Below, in pieces: positions 25,958 through 34,341 of a stretch of DNA of 34,722 nucleotides. Origin of the DNA: Pseudomonadota bacterium (GTDB lineage Bacteria > Pseudomonadota > Gammaproteobacteria > Burkholderiales > REEB80). Each line of letters begins with the position of its first letter. The first letter of the stretch is position 1. The translations under genes and the position numbers were made by a program. Location: contig JAGWIG010000027.1 of the NCBI GenBank assembly GCA_028873515.1, positions 1 to 34,722 on the forward strand. The letters are read 5' to 3'. The notes below the pieces were generated by a model that searched no databases, was not told where the DNA came from, and worked only from the letters and a program-made list of their open reading frames with translations.

Positions 25958-27250
25958 CTAAGCCCTTGCAACAGGTAATTCTTGCCAATTTGTGGTATAG
26001 CCAGGTGATTGGTGGCCACTTCGCACAGCCCAGTAACGACGTTTGTTTAAACCGGCCCAGCCCGGCTCCACTGTATGCTTTCCCCATCGGCGATTAATGT
26101 CATCCATAACCGTCATCAACCGATTTCGACGTTCTGAAGAAAACGTGCTATCACCAGTTTCAAAAAGCAGACCCTGCTGCTGGTTCTTCGGAGATAATTC
26201 CATCAACATCACCCCTGCCTTCACATAGTGATATCCCACACGATAAACCTGTCTGAGACCAGAAAATGCCGCACGCACCAATTGCAGGGTATCATCTGTG
26301 GGCACCGACAGGGGGAGAGTAACACCTCGACTGTATTGAGGCTCTCCTGATTTAAACGGGCTAGTGCGAATAAAAACCTGAATACCTCCCGCCACAGAAT
26401 GCTGCTGACGCAGCTTTTCTGCTGCACGTCCCATATAAAGCGCAATGGCTTCCTTTAATTCATCCAGACTGGCTACCGGATGGCCAAACGAACCAGAGCT
26501 GATAACCTGCTTTCTGACAGGAGCCATCTCCTCCAGCCCCAGGCAAGAAATACCATGGAGCTCTTTCACAGTGCGTTCCAATATCACCGAAAAGCGGTTG
26601 CGAAGCGTTACCGCATCTGTCTGGCGCAAATCTGCAACCGTATGGATATGCATCCTTCCCAGAGATTCAGTCAGATTTCGCCCAATACCCCAGACCTCCT
26701 TCACCGCAATAGAAGCAAACAATCCATCCAGTTGATCTGGAGAAAAAGATCCCAGATCACATACTCCCTGATAGACTGGATACTTCTTGGCAACATGGTT
26801 GGCAAGTTTGGCAAGTGTCTTGGTAGCGCCAAACCCCACACAGACAGGTAAGCCTGTCCATTGATGGACACGCTCCTGCATCATTCGCCCATACTGCTCC
26901 ATATCGACATGCATGCTAGTCAGATCCAGAAATGATTCATCTATCGAATAGATTTCCTGATGAGATGAAAATCGGGACAGCAGCGACATGACCCGATTGC
27001 TCAGGTTTGCATATAAAGCATAATTGGATGAAAAAACGATAATGCCATGTTTCTCAGCAAGCCACCGAACCCTGAACCAGGGTTCGCCCATAGGTACGCC
27101 AAGTACCTTGGCTTCCGCCGAACGCGCCACCACACAACCATCATTGCTCGATAACACCACAACTGGACGGCACGCCAAATCAGGACGAAACAGCCGTTCG
27201 CAGGAAACATAAAAGTTGTTCACATCCACCAAAGCGATACTACGCTCCAT
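25958..27250 (-). CDS. umuC: DNA polymerase V catalytic subunit UmuC (Y family)
   Basis: Error-prone translesion polymerase of 430 residues. The palm carries [13 protein letters not shown] with the first metal-binding Asp and [10 protein letters not shown] with the catalytic D-E pair. The thumb and little-finger regions follow, with [16 protein letters not shown] and the [12 protein letters not shown] HhH segment. The C-terminus has the UmuC-specific tail ([26 protein letters not shown]). I use ATG at 27250, with AAGG seven bases upstream, over a GTG at 27256 that overlaps the umuD stop as GTGA. It works with UmuD' and RecA to copy past DNA damage. It is translationally coupled to umuD. Confidence 0.95.
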   Translation of the reverse strand: MERSIALVDVNNFYVSCERLFRPDLACRPVVVLSSNDGCVVARSAEAKVLGVPMGEPWFRVRWLAEKHGIIVFSSNYALYANLSNRVMSLLSRFSSHQEIYSIDESFLDLTSMHVDMEQYGRMMQERVHQWTGLPVCVGFGATKTLAKLANHVAKKYPVYQGVCDLGSFSPDQLDGLFASIAVKEVWGIGRNLTESLGRMHIHTVADLRQTDAVTLRNRFSVILERTVKELHGISCLGLEEMAPVRKQVISSGSFGHPVASLDELKEAIALYMGRAAEKLRQQHSVAGGIQVFIRTSPFKSGEPQYSRGVTLPLSVPTDDTLQLVRAAFSGLRQVYRVGYHYVKAGVMLMELSPKNQQQGLLFETGDSTFSSERRNRLMTVMDDINRRWGKHTVEPGWAGLNKRRYWAVRSGHQSPGYTTNWQELPVARA

Positions 27251-27252
27251 GC

Positions 27253-27744
27253 TCACACCTTGTGCAAGACCCGGGTTACTACCCCCCAGATCATGAGTTC
27301 TTCGCCTTCCCGGAAAGTGATGTCTTCAAAATCCGGGTTAGCAGCTACCAGGCGGACACCATGTGGAGAAAGACTCAACCGCTTAACTGTCAGTTCGCCA
27401 TTGATCACAGCCACAACAATGTGGGCTTCCTTGGGTGTAATTGCCCGATCCACGATAATCTCATCCCCATCAAAAATACCAGCATCACGCATGGACCAGC
27501 CTGACACCCTCAGGATAAAGGTTGCTTCCGGATGCGTAATGAGATGTTCATTGAGATCTAGATGCTTCTCGACATAATCATCCGCTGGACTGGGAAAACC
27601 TGCGACTATATTAGAGCCTAGGAATGGAAACTGGCATCGGGGAATATCAAGGGACAACACCCGAATATCCGGCACAGAGATTACACCTGCCGATTCCGGT
27701 TTTCCGGGAAAAGAAAAACTCATTTTAAGTGGAGATAATTTCAC
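27253..27744 (-). CDS. umuD: UmuD, RecA-activated self-cleaving polymerase V subunit
   Basis: A 163-residue LexA-like S24 peptidase. The catalytic serine S84 is in SGWSMRD and the lysine K121 in GELTVKRL, 37 residues apart as in E. coli. The self-cleavage site reads A48-G49 ([13 protein letters not shown]), where E. coli has Cys-Gly, 36 residues before the serine in both. The N-terminus is about 24 residues longer than in E. coli UmuD. The start is GTG at 27744, with AGGA 11 bases upstream. An ATG seven codons further in lacks such a signal. No CTGT-N8-ACAG SOS box was found upstream, which is unusual for umuDC. Confidence 0.93.
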   Translation of the reverse strand: MKLSPLKMSFSFPGKPESAGVISVPDIRVLSLDIPRCQFPFLGSNIVAGFPSPADDYVEKHLDLNEHLITHPEATFILRVSGWSMRDAGIFDGDEIIVDRAITPKEAHIVVAVINGELTVKRLSLSPHGVRLVAANPDFEDITFREGEELMIWGVVTRVLHKV

Positions 27745-28140
27745 GATTGCAGTCCTGAGAAAGCCTATCTGAATTCATCGTATCATTCCCGCTGCAGATT
27801 TGTAACTACTTCCCTATTCGATATTCCAACCGTAAACAAGAAATTCCAATGAGTCTTAATCTTACAGTCAAACGTCTCCCCCATCACGTGACAAGTCAAT
27901 CAGTTAACACTTTTAATAGCTGATCCATTAAGGTGGGATTTACCTCCAGCTAACGAATTCACTGATTTGAAACCATAAAATCCCCATCAATCAACCCATA
28001 AACGTAACAACAAGGGTATTTGTCGCCATTCCGTCATATTCTGGCAATTTTTCCGTCACATATACCAAGTAGAATTCAACCGTGGATTATATTCCACACT
28101 CCTGCTTAAGTTTGGCCACGGTTCACCCGTGGCCCTTTTT
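27745..28140. other. Intergenic region between umuD and ETF-QO; possible plus-strand small RNA
   Basis: No protein gene was found in these 396 bases. The umuDC promoter lies at the left end on the minus strand. At the right end a hairpin (28082-28097) and a good intrinsic terminator (28114-28141) are oriented for the plus strand, although no plus-strand gene precedes them. A small RNA in the right half is therefore possible. Confidence 0.45.
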
Positions 28141-28141
28141 T
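28114..28141 (+). terminator. Intrinsic terminator on plus strand
   Basis: GGCCACGG (28114-28121) pairs exactly with CCGTGGCC (28127-28134) across TTCAC, then one C and six Ts follow. This is a textbook Rho-independent terminator for plus-strand transcription. On the minus strand the same stem is followed by AAACTTAAG, so it would be a poor terminator for ETF-QO. A copy of CCGTGG at 28080-28085 could pair with the left arm instead, giving an alternative fold. Confidence 0.65.
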
Positions 28142-29805
28142 CACATCTCCTGATAATTGGGTCCCCCACCCCCTTCTGGTGGGTTCCATACAATATTCTG
28201 GCATGGATCCTTGATATCACAGGCTTTACAATGGATACAGTTAGCTGCATTAATCTGTAAAACAGGAGTCTTGTTCTTCTCAATAATTTCATAAACTCCC
28301 GCGGGACAGTAACGCTGTTCCGGTGCATCATATTCTAAAAAATTAATCGAAACCGCCAAAGCAGGATTACGAAGCACAAGGTGACAGGGTTGATTTTCTT
28401 CATGTGCGACATTGGCAAGATAAACAGATGAAAGCCTGTCAAAGGTAATTTTTCCATCGGCCTTGGGATAACTGATTGGAGAGGCCACCGAAGCTTTTTC
28501 CAGACAGTCGGAATCAGCACTTCCATGCCTCATTGTCCAAGGTACACGCAAGCCCAAACATGACAGCCACATTTCTGCCCCACCATATAGTGTTCCCAGT
28601 TTCGTACCCAGTTTTGACAAGGCTGGCTTCACATTGCGCACCCGATCCAAATCATGCCAAACATGGCTTGATTTCAACCTTTGAGGATAGTCAAGCAACA
28701 CATCATGCATTCGTCCACAGACAATGGCATTGAATACCGCTTCACTTGCAAGCATACCGGATTTCATCGCATTATGAATGCCCTTGATACGAGGCACATT
28801 TACAAAACCCGCAGAACACCCTATCAACGCACCACCTGGAAATACAAGCTTCGGAAGCGATTGCAGACCCCCTTCATTAATTGCACGGGCTCCATAAGCC
28901 AAACGCTTTGCTCCTTCAAATATAGAACAAATTGCAGGGTGTGTTTTAAAACGCTGAAATTCCTCAAAAGGATCCAGATATGGATTTGAATAGTTGAGAT
29001 GAACAACAAAACCAACTGAAATCCGGCCACCTTCCAGATGATACATAAAAGAGCCGCCCCCAGTTTTATTATCGAGTGGCCAGCCCATGGAATGAATAAC
29101 TAATCCCTGCTCATAGGCCTCGGGTGTAAGTTGCCATAGCTCCTTGAAGCCAAGGCCGTATTTTTGCGGCTGCACACCACTTCTCAAATTGAACTGCGTC
29201 TCAAGAAGCTGTGAAAGTGAACCACGAGTGCCTTCTGCAAGAAGTGTATATTTGGCATGAATAGCCATCCCAGGAGAATAATCAGGCTTCTTCTCACCAT
29301 TCCTGTCCACACCGGTATCACCGGTAATCACACCACACAGGGCCCCTTTTTTATCCAGCACTGGCCCTACCGCTGCAAAACCAGAATAAACCTCGACCCC
29401 AAGCCCTTCTGCCTCACGTGCAAGCCACTGACAGAATTGACCAAGACTGATAATATAATTTCCATGGTTACGCATTATTGGAGGCAATAAACGTTGCGGG
29501 ATTTCAAAACTGCGGTTGGCGTCCAGCATCAGAAAACGCTCTTTCAGAACTCTTGTATTAAGGGGCGCACCCATACCCTGCCAATCAGGAAAAAGCTCAT
29601 CAAGTGAAACCGGATCCAGTATGGCTCCAGATAAAAGATGCGCACCTGTCTCGCTACCTTTTTCCAGCACACATACCCTAATTTCCCTACCCTTTTCTAT
29701 AGCAAGCTGTTTGATGCGTATAGCAGCTGAAAGTCCTGCCGGGCCTGCTCCAACCACAAGAACATCAAACTCCATGGATTCGCGTTCTATCATCATTTCA
29801 TCCAT
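28141..29805 (-). CDS. Electron transfer flavoprotein:ubiquinone oxidoreductase (ETF-QO)
   Basis: A 554-residue membrane-associated flavoprotein that passes electrons from reduced ETF to quinone. The FAD-binding GAGPAG is at 19-24, and family blocks follow: SGAILDPVSLDELFP, the YGLGFKELWQL segment and IGCSAGFVNVPRIKGIHNAMKSGM. The C-terminal ferredoxin-like domain holds four cysteines, C523, C526, C529 and C535, in CIHCKACDIKDPC for one [4Fe-4S] cluster. The start at 29805 is supported by GAGAA six bases before it. It is four bases behind the LysR gene, so regulator and enzyme share a transcript. The divergent etfBA operon supplies its partner. The stop codon touches the plus-strand terminator. 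Confidence 0.95.
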   Translation of the reverse strand: MDEMMIERESMEFDVLVVGAGPAGLSAAIRIKQLAIEKGREIRVCVLEKGSETGAHLLSGAILDPVSLDELFPDWQGMGAPLNTRVLKERFLMLDANRSFEIPQRLLPPIMRNHGNYIISLGQFCQWLAREAEGLGVEVYSGFAAVGPVLDKKGALCGVITGDTGVDRNGEKKPDYSPGMAIHAKYTLLAEGTRGSLSQLLETQFNLRSGVQPQKYGLGFKELWQLTPEAYEQGLVIHSMGWPLDNKTGGGSFMYHLEGGRISVGFVVHLNYSNPYLDPFEEFQRFKTHPAICSIFEGAKRLAYGARAINEGGLQSLPKLVFPGGALIGCSAGFVNVPRIKGIHNAMKSGMLASEAVFNAIVCGRMHDVLLDYPQRLKSSHVWHDLDRVRNVKPALSKLGTKLGTLYGGAEMWLSCLGLRVPWTMRHGSADSDCLEKASVASPISYPKADGKITFDRLSSVYLANVAHEENQPCHLVLRNPALAVSINFLEYDAPEQRYCPAGVYEIIEKNKTPVLQINAANCIHCKACDIKDPCQNIVWNPPEGGGGPNYQEM

Positions 29806-29809
29806 TACA

Positions 29810-30769
29810 TTAATTTCTCGTTATGTACTTTTTCATTTTTTGTCTATCATCCAGGTTTAAAAGGATATCATCACTTTTAACTGCCCCATGCGTGACGGTC
29901 TGACAGAGTTCAATAAAGGCCTGAATCCCAAGTGTATGGAATTTATGTCGATGCCAAATAAAGTGGAATTGTCGCCGCAAATCAAGCCCTTCAGTCTTCA
30001 CCTCGGCAAGACTGCCACGCCGAAATGCTTCACGCAAAGCCAACCGCGAAATACAGCTAATTCCCATACCCGCTTCTACCGCCCGCTTGATAGCCTCGGT
30101 ATGTTCAAGTTCCATTAGGATATTAAGTTTGGAAAGAACATGACGCATAGCATATTCAAATGTCTGGCGAGTGCCTGAACCGGCTTCACGTACGATCCAT
30201 GGCGTCCTTACCAACTCATCTAGAGACACAATCTCCTGCCGGACAAGAGGATGATCTGGTGCGGCAAAAATGACCAATTCATCATCTACCCACGGGACCA
30301 CAACAAGTTCTGCATGACTGCAGTTGCCTTCAATCAAACCAAAATCAAGTGAAAATTCCACTACTTTTTTTACTATACGGGCAGTATTATGTACTTCGAG
30401 AAGGATATTGCTAACTGGGTAAAGCACTCGGAATTCGCCCATCAACTGGATGGCAAGATAATTCCCGATGGTCAGTGAAGCCCCGATTCTCAATGGCCCA
30501 AAACCATTACGACCCTGTAGCAACGCTTCAATGTCTACCGCACGGTCAATAAGCTCCATGGCATGTGGTAAAAGCATCCGGCCGAGCTCATTGAGCTGAA
30601 GCTTCTTTCCAACACGATCAAAAAGACGCGTATCAAACTGGCGCTCAAATTCCGCCAGCGAAGTGCTTGTTGCAGACTGTGACATCCCCAACTGTTCAGC
30701 AGCCCGCGAAACACTTTCACTACGACCAACCGCGATAAAAACCTCAAGCTGGCGAATGCTATATTTCAT
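29810..30769 (-). CDS. LysR-family transcription regulator (YeiE/CbbR-like)
   Basis: A 319-residue LysR-type regulator. The helix-turn-helix is at about residues 1-60 (RQLEVFIAVGRSESVSRAAEQLGMSQSATSTSLAEFE, seen in part), followed by the substrate-binding fold. The segment FGPLRIGASLTIGNYLAIQLMGEF resembles YeiE and CbbR-type proteins, but the co-inducer cannot be inferred. It sits between etfB (divergent) and ETF-QO (same strand, four bases away), so the ETF genes are the likely targets. A T-N11-A box is present in the 101 bases shared with etfB. Having the regulator in front of a catalytic gene on one transcript gives it direct feedback on its own operon. Confidence 0.88.
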   Translation of the reverse strand: MKYSIRQLEVFIAVGRSESVSRAAEQLGMSQSATSTSLAEFERQFDTRLFDRVGKKLQLNELGRMLLPHAMELIDRAVDIEALLQGRNGFGPLRIGASLTIGNYLAIQLMGEFRVLYPVSNILLEVHNTARIVKKVVEFSLDFGLIEGNCSHAELVVVPWVDDELVIFAAPDHPLVRQEIVSLDELVRTPWIVREAGSGTRQTFEYAMRHVLSKLNILMELEHTEAIKRAVEAGMGISCISRLALREAFRRGSLAEVKTEGLDLRRQFHFIWHRHKFHTLGIQAFIELCQTVTHGAVKSDDILLNLDDRQKMKKYITRN

Positions 30770-30808
30770 TATCTTATATCTATAAAATAGAATGTTTTAC
30801 AACATAAA

Positions 30809-30823
30809 ATCTGCTTAACAGAT
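30809..30823. promoter_or_regulatory. LysR-type operator candidate (T-N11-A palindrome)
   Basis: ATCTG-CTTAA-CAGAT is a perfect five-base inverted repeat with the T-N11-A spacing typical of LysR-type binding sites. It lies 47 bases before the etfB ATG and 39 bases before the LysR start. A second inverted repeat, TCTAT-AAA-ATAGA, lies at 30779-30791. Together they look like recognition and activation sites for the divergent pair. Confidence 0.5.
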
Positions 30824-30870
30824 ATTCTACGCGCTGCTACAATATGCTGCAAATTAACGGAAGAATCTTT

Positions 30871-31623
30871 ATGAAAGCACTTGTCGCAATTAAACGGGCC
30901 CTGGATTACAACATCGTTCCCCGAATTCTTCACGATGGAACGGATGTAGATATCGCAGGTGCCAAAATGAGCATCAATCCCCTAGATGAAATCGCCCTAG
31001 AGGAGGCATTGCGTTTAAAGGAAAAAAACAGGATTCAGGAAATTATTGTGGCAAGTATTGGCACCTCTTCAGCCCAGGATGTGCTTCGTCACGGGCTCGC
31101 CATGGGGGCTGATCGGGCAATTCTTATTCAAACCGATAAACAGCCTGACCAGTTAGGTGTCGCAAAACTGCTTAATGCCCTTGTTTCTCGGGAGAAACCG
31201 GATATCGTACTGCTGGGAAAGCAATCCATTGATGAAGAAGCCTGCCAGACTGGCCAGATGCTGGCCGCCTTGATGAATGCTCCGCAGGGTACTTTTGCCT
31301 CAAAAATAAGTCTGGACGGAAATGAAATTAGCGTTACCAGGGAAACTGAAGGGGGAACCGAAACACTCGCTCTAACCTTACCTGCGGTTTTGACTGCCGA
31401 TCTGCGCCTTAACGAACCACGCTTTGTCAAACTTCCCAATCTCATGATGGCCAAAAGAAAGCTTGTTGAAACCCTTTCCGCCTCAGATCTCGGCATCAAT
31501 TTATCCGTTCATGTAAAACGCCTCAAGGTCAGCCAGCCCTCTATACGGCCTGCCGGGATCAAGGTTGGCAGCATTGAAGAACTTGTCAGTAAATTAAATG
31601 CGTCTGGAGTCCTTCACCCATGA
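30871..31623 (+). CDS. etfB: Electron transfer flavoprotein beta subunit
   Basis: Beta subunit (250 residues) of the soluble FAD/AMP heterodimer that carries electrons from flavin dehydrogenases to ETF-QO. It starts MKALVAIKRALDYNIVPRI, preceded by GGAAG at seven-base spacing. The frame is open nine codons further upstream, but that extension lacks a start signal. Typical blocks are KMSINPLDEIALEEALRL and LLGKQSIDEEACQTGQM, the latter part of the AMP-binding and dehydrogenase-docking side. The features look like those of classical, non-bifurcating ETFs. The stop overlaps etfA by four bases (ATGA). Confidence 0.95.
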   Translation: MKALVAIKRALDYNIVPRILHDGTDVDIAGAKMSINPLDEIALEEALRLKEKNRIQEIIVASIGTSSAQDVLRHGLAMGADRAILIQTDKQPDQLGVAKLLNALVSREKPDIVLLGKQSIDEEACQTGQMLAALMNAPQGTFASKISLDGNEISVTRETEGGTETLALTLPAVLTADLRLNEPRFVKLPNLMMAKRKLVETLSASDLGINLSVHVKRLKVSQPSIRPAGIKVGSIEELVSKLNASGVLHP

Positions 31624-32558
31624 GTATCCTGGTCCTTGCTGAACATGATGGTCAACACCTTCGTAAGTCAACACGCCAGGCTATTACTGCTGCGATGGCG
31701 TGGAATGCGCCGGTACATGTGCTTGTCTGCGGCAATAATATTGACGAAATAGCAGATGAAGTTAGACACATCAATGGAGTAAACCTTGTCCTTCATGCCA
31801 GCGCTCCCCACCTTGCTCACCCACTTGCAGAAGATGTAGCCTCGATTATCGTGAAATTATCAGGTAATCACACCGCAATTATCGCGGCACATACACCATT
31901 CTCACGTAACATTCTGCCTCGCGCTGCGGCCATTCTGGACGTCGGCATGATTTCTGACGCAATTGAAATCAAGGAACCACGAATCTATGTGCGGTCCATA
32001 TATGCAGGCAACATTCTTGCTACTGTACAAAGTGAAGACATCTTGCAAATCGTGACTTTTCGCGCTATTAATTTTAAAGCAGCTGATAGAAGTGAAAGTA
32101 TCACAGCCCCGATTGAACCGGTCAGGGTACCGGAACCTTTTAACCGTTCTCGGTTTATCAGTGAGGAACATCACGCATCAGACAGACCTGAGCTAACCTC
32201 GGCAAGAATCGTTGTATCTGGGGGACGACCATTAGGTGAAAAATTTGAGGCCCTTCTCACCCCCCTCGCAAACAAAATGAATGCTGCCCTGGGGGCAACA
32301 CGTGCAGCTGTTGATGCAGGGTTTGCACCAAACGAATGGCAAGTTGGTTCTACCGGGAGTGTCGTAGCACCAGATCTTTATCTCGCGGTTGGTATTTCCG
32401 GGGCCATTCAGCATCTTGCAGGAATGAAAGACAGCAAAGTCATTGTCGCTATCAACCATGATCCTGATGCGCCCATTTTCAAGGTAGCTGACTTCGGCCT
32501 TGTCGCTGATCTTTTTGAAGCGGTACCCGAGCTGACCCATACCCTTAATCATGTCTGA
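31620..32558 (+). CDS. etfA: Electron transfer flavoprotein alpha subunit
   Basis: Alpha subunit of ETF, 312 residues. The N-terminal domain (about 1-185) is followed by the FAD-binding domain, in which SGGRPLGEKFEALLTPLA, GATRAAVDAGF, VGSTGSVVAPDLYLAVGISG and AINHDPDAPIFKVADFGLV are all conserved. Translation is coupled to etfB through the ATGA overlap. The ferredoxin NADP reductase gene follows after 12 bases, so etfB-etfA-fpr form one operon. No acyl-CoA dehydrogenase or dimethylglycine dehydrogenase gene, the usual electron donors, is in the window. Confidence 0.95.
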   Translation: MSILVLAEHDGQHLRKSTRQAITAAMAWNAPVHVLVCGNNIDEIADEVRHINGVNLVLHASAPHLAHPLAEDVASIIVKLSGNHTAIIAAHTPFSRNILPRAAAILDVGMISDAIEIKEPRIYVRSIYAGNILATVQSEDILQIVTFRAINFKAADRSESITAPIEPVRVPEPFNRSRFISEEHHASDRPELTSARIVVSGGRPLGEKFEALLTPLANKMNAALGATRAAVDAGFAPNEWQVGSTGSVVAPDLYLAVGISGAIQHLAGMKDSKVIVAINHDPDAPIFKVADFGLVADLFEAVPELTHTLNHV

Positions 32559-32570
32559 AAGAAACATAGT

Positions 32571-33347
32571 ATGAGTGCCTTTTCTACTGAACAAGTGTTG
32601 AGCGTACATCACTGGAACAATACGCTGTTCAGCTTCAAGACTACGCGTAACGATGCCCTGCGGTTCGAAAATGGGCAATTTGTGATGATAGGTCTTGAAA
32701 TAGCAGGTAAACCGCTTATGCGTGCTTACAGTATTGCCAGCCCGAACTATGAGGAACATCTTGAATTTTTCAGTATCAAGGTGCCCCAAGGACCACTGAC
32801 ATCCCGCCTTCAGCATCTCAAAAAAGGAGATTCAGTGATGGTCGGACGAAAGCCAACAGGAACTTTGGTGTTGCACGATCTTTTACCAGGCAAACATCTT
32901 TACCTGTTTTCTACCGGCACAGGTCTTGCCCCGTTCATGAGTGTTATTCAGGATCCTGAAGCTTATGAACGATTTGAAAAAATCATTCTCATACATGGAG
33001 TCCGCCATATAAATGAATTGGCTTACGTAGACTTCATCAGCAAAAAACTGCCCGATAACGAGTTCTTCGGGGACATGGTGCGTGAAAAACTCATTTATTA
33101 TCCAACTGTCACGCGAGAGCCTTTTCGTCATCAAGGGCGCATAACCTCTCTTGTGGACTCAGGCAAGCTTTTTGATGATATTGGCCTCCCACCCCTCAAC
33201 CCTTTAGTTGATAGAAGCATGTTATGCGGTAGCCCAGCGATGCTTAAGGATGTATCACAAATGCTTGATCAACGAAATTTCAAGATTTCCCCGAGAATCG
33301 GTGAGCCTGGTGATTACGTAATCGAGCGTGCTTTCGTCGAAAAATAA
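32571..33347 (+). CDS. fpr: Ferredoxin--NADP+ reductase (Fpr type)
   Basis: FAD enzyme of 258 residues that moves electrons between NADPH and ferredoxin or flavodoxin. FAD-binding RAYSIASP is at 51-58, and the nucleotide-binding STGTGLAPFMSV at 114-125. The C-terminus follows the bacterial Fpr pattern (GEPGDYVIERAFVEK), with no plant-type Tyr end. Length matches E. coli Fpr (248). It is 12 bases behind etfA and so co-transcribed. No ferredoxin gene is adjacent. The pairing with ETF suggests a link between the flavoprotein and NADPH pools, but it might only reflect a shared response to redox stress. Confidence 0.94.
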   Translation: MSAFSTEQVLSVHHWNNTLFSFKTTRNDALRFENGQFVMIGLEIAGKPLMRAYSIASPNYEEHLEFFSIKVPQGPLTSRLQHLKKGDSVMVGRKPTGTLVLHDLLPGKHLYLFSTGTGLAPFMSVIQDPEAYERFEKIILIHGVRHINELAYVDFISKKLPDNEFFGDMVREKLIYYPTVTREPFRHQGRITSLVDSGKLFDDIGLPPLNPLVDRSMLCGSPAMLKDVSQMLDQRNFKISPRIGEPGDYVIERAFVEK

Positions 33348-33447
33348 TCAAATTACTGGTAGTGACACAGTTTGAATTTTATTTTCTGGAACGGAGATAA
33401 CCACTGACCAGTTTTTCTAAAAATCCATCCAGCATAACGGTATAGCC

Positions 33448-33978
33448 ATGCGTATACTTACGATTTCCGGTAGCCTTCGAACAAAATCTTCCAACACGGC
33501 CGTTCTCATAGCAGCGGCGCGCCTTGCACCTCCAGATTGGGAGGTTGTGCATTATGATGGGCTAGCAAACCTTCCGCATTTTAACCCAGATATGGATACT
33601 GACCGCCCACCCCCGCAGGTTCTCGCATTGAGAGAGCAAATTGGATTATGCCAAGGCTTACTCCTGTGCAGCCCCGAATACGCGCGTGGAGTTGCCGGCA
33701 CGTTGAAGAACGCGTTGGATTGGCTGGTTAGCAGCCTGGAGTTTCCTGACAAGCCGGTTGCCCTCATCAATGCGTCACAACGAGCCACCTCTGCTGATGC
33801 TCACCTCCGTCTGACGCTAACGACAATGTCAGCTCAGCTAATAGAAGCGGCTTCGATTACGCTTCCCCTTCTCGGGCGAAATTTGGATGCAGATGGTATA
33901 GTTTCAGACAATGTCCTGTCAGAACAACTACGCGCAGCTCTCGATTGCTTTGCGCACGCAATTGCTGTGAACAGATAG
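33448..33978 (+). CDS. NAD(P)H-dependent FMN reductase (flavodoxin-like fold)
   Basis: A 176-residue flavoprotein of the NADPH-dependent FMN reductase/ChrR group. The FMN phosphate loop is GSLRTKSSN (8-16), and the signature SPEYARGVAGTLKNALDW at 75-92 holds the flavin face. Such enzymes reduce quinones, chromate or azo dyes, or supply reduced FMN. It lies 100 bases behind fpr, so it may or may not share its transcript. There is no strong ribosome-binding site before ATG at 33448. Base composition is visibly richer in GC than its AT-rich flanks and its neighbours, a hint of recent acquisition. The true substrate is unknown. Confidence 0.9.
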   Translation: MRILTISGSLRTKSSNTAVLIAAARLAPPDWEVVHYDGLANLPHFNPDMDTDRPPPQVLALREQIGLCQGLLLCSPEYARGVAGTLKNALDWLVSSLEFPDKPVALINASQRATSADAHLRLTLTTMSAQLIEAASITLPLLGRNLDADGIVSDNVLSEQLRAALDCFAHAIAVNR

Positions 33979-34341
33979 GCAGGTTTCCACTCGACCCATA
34001 TAGCTAAATTGTTTCACTACCGATTTTTTAATTTCATTATAGATAAATGCATTTAACGTAGCACCTCCTGCACTAAATTCTAGATTTTTGATAAACACAG
34101 TTTTTTGCTCAAAAAAGACAAATCTTACAGTCAAAGGATTTAAATTCAATTCTTCGCCTATATATTAATTAAAGGAAATTTACATGCCCTAAGTTGGTGC
34201 CTTTTCAGGATTCTTAAATGTTCATAGTGATAATGCATATCGCTTTATATGTAAATAAATGTTAAATATCAATATATTATATATATTGGTATGATTTATG
34301 CTAAATGAAAAGCAAAACATTTTTAACTACAGGAGACTATC
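33979..34341. other. AT-rich intergenic region before microprotein gene
   Basis: No gene was found here except for implausible short frames such as one of 73 codons on the minus strand at 33928-34149, which runs back into the FMN reductase gene. The right half is extremely AT-rich and contains the palindrome at 34267-34291 that probably belongs to the promoter of the small gene at 34342. Confidence 0.5.
34267..34291. promoter_or_regulatory. 25-bp AT-rich imperfect palindrome upstream of microprotein gene
   Basis: The arms TATCAATATAT and ATATATTGGTA match in 10 of 11 positions around a TAT centre. A possible -10 hexamer TATGAT begins at 34290, at its right edge. The element lies 51 bases before the small gene's ATG, a good position for an operator. 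Its AT-richness makes a chance palindrome more likely than usual. Confidence 0.4.

Noticed and set aside
28114-28134. GGTTCACCC-like sequence suggesting a tRNA T-arm
   Set aside because: No acceptor, D or anticodon arm fits around it. The stem with its T-run is better explained as a terminator.
33928-34149. 73-codon minus-strand frame
   Set aside because: Antisense to the end of the FMN reductase gene, no start signal and no known family.
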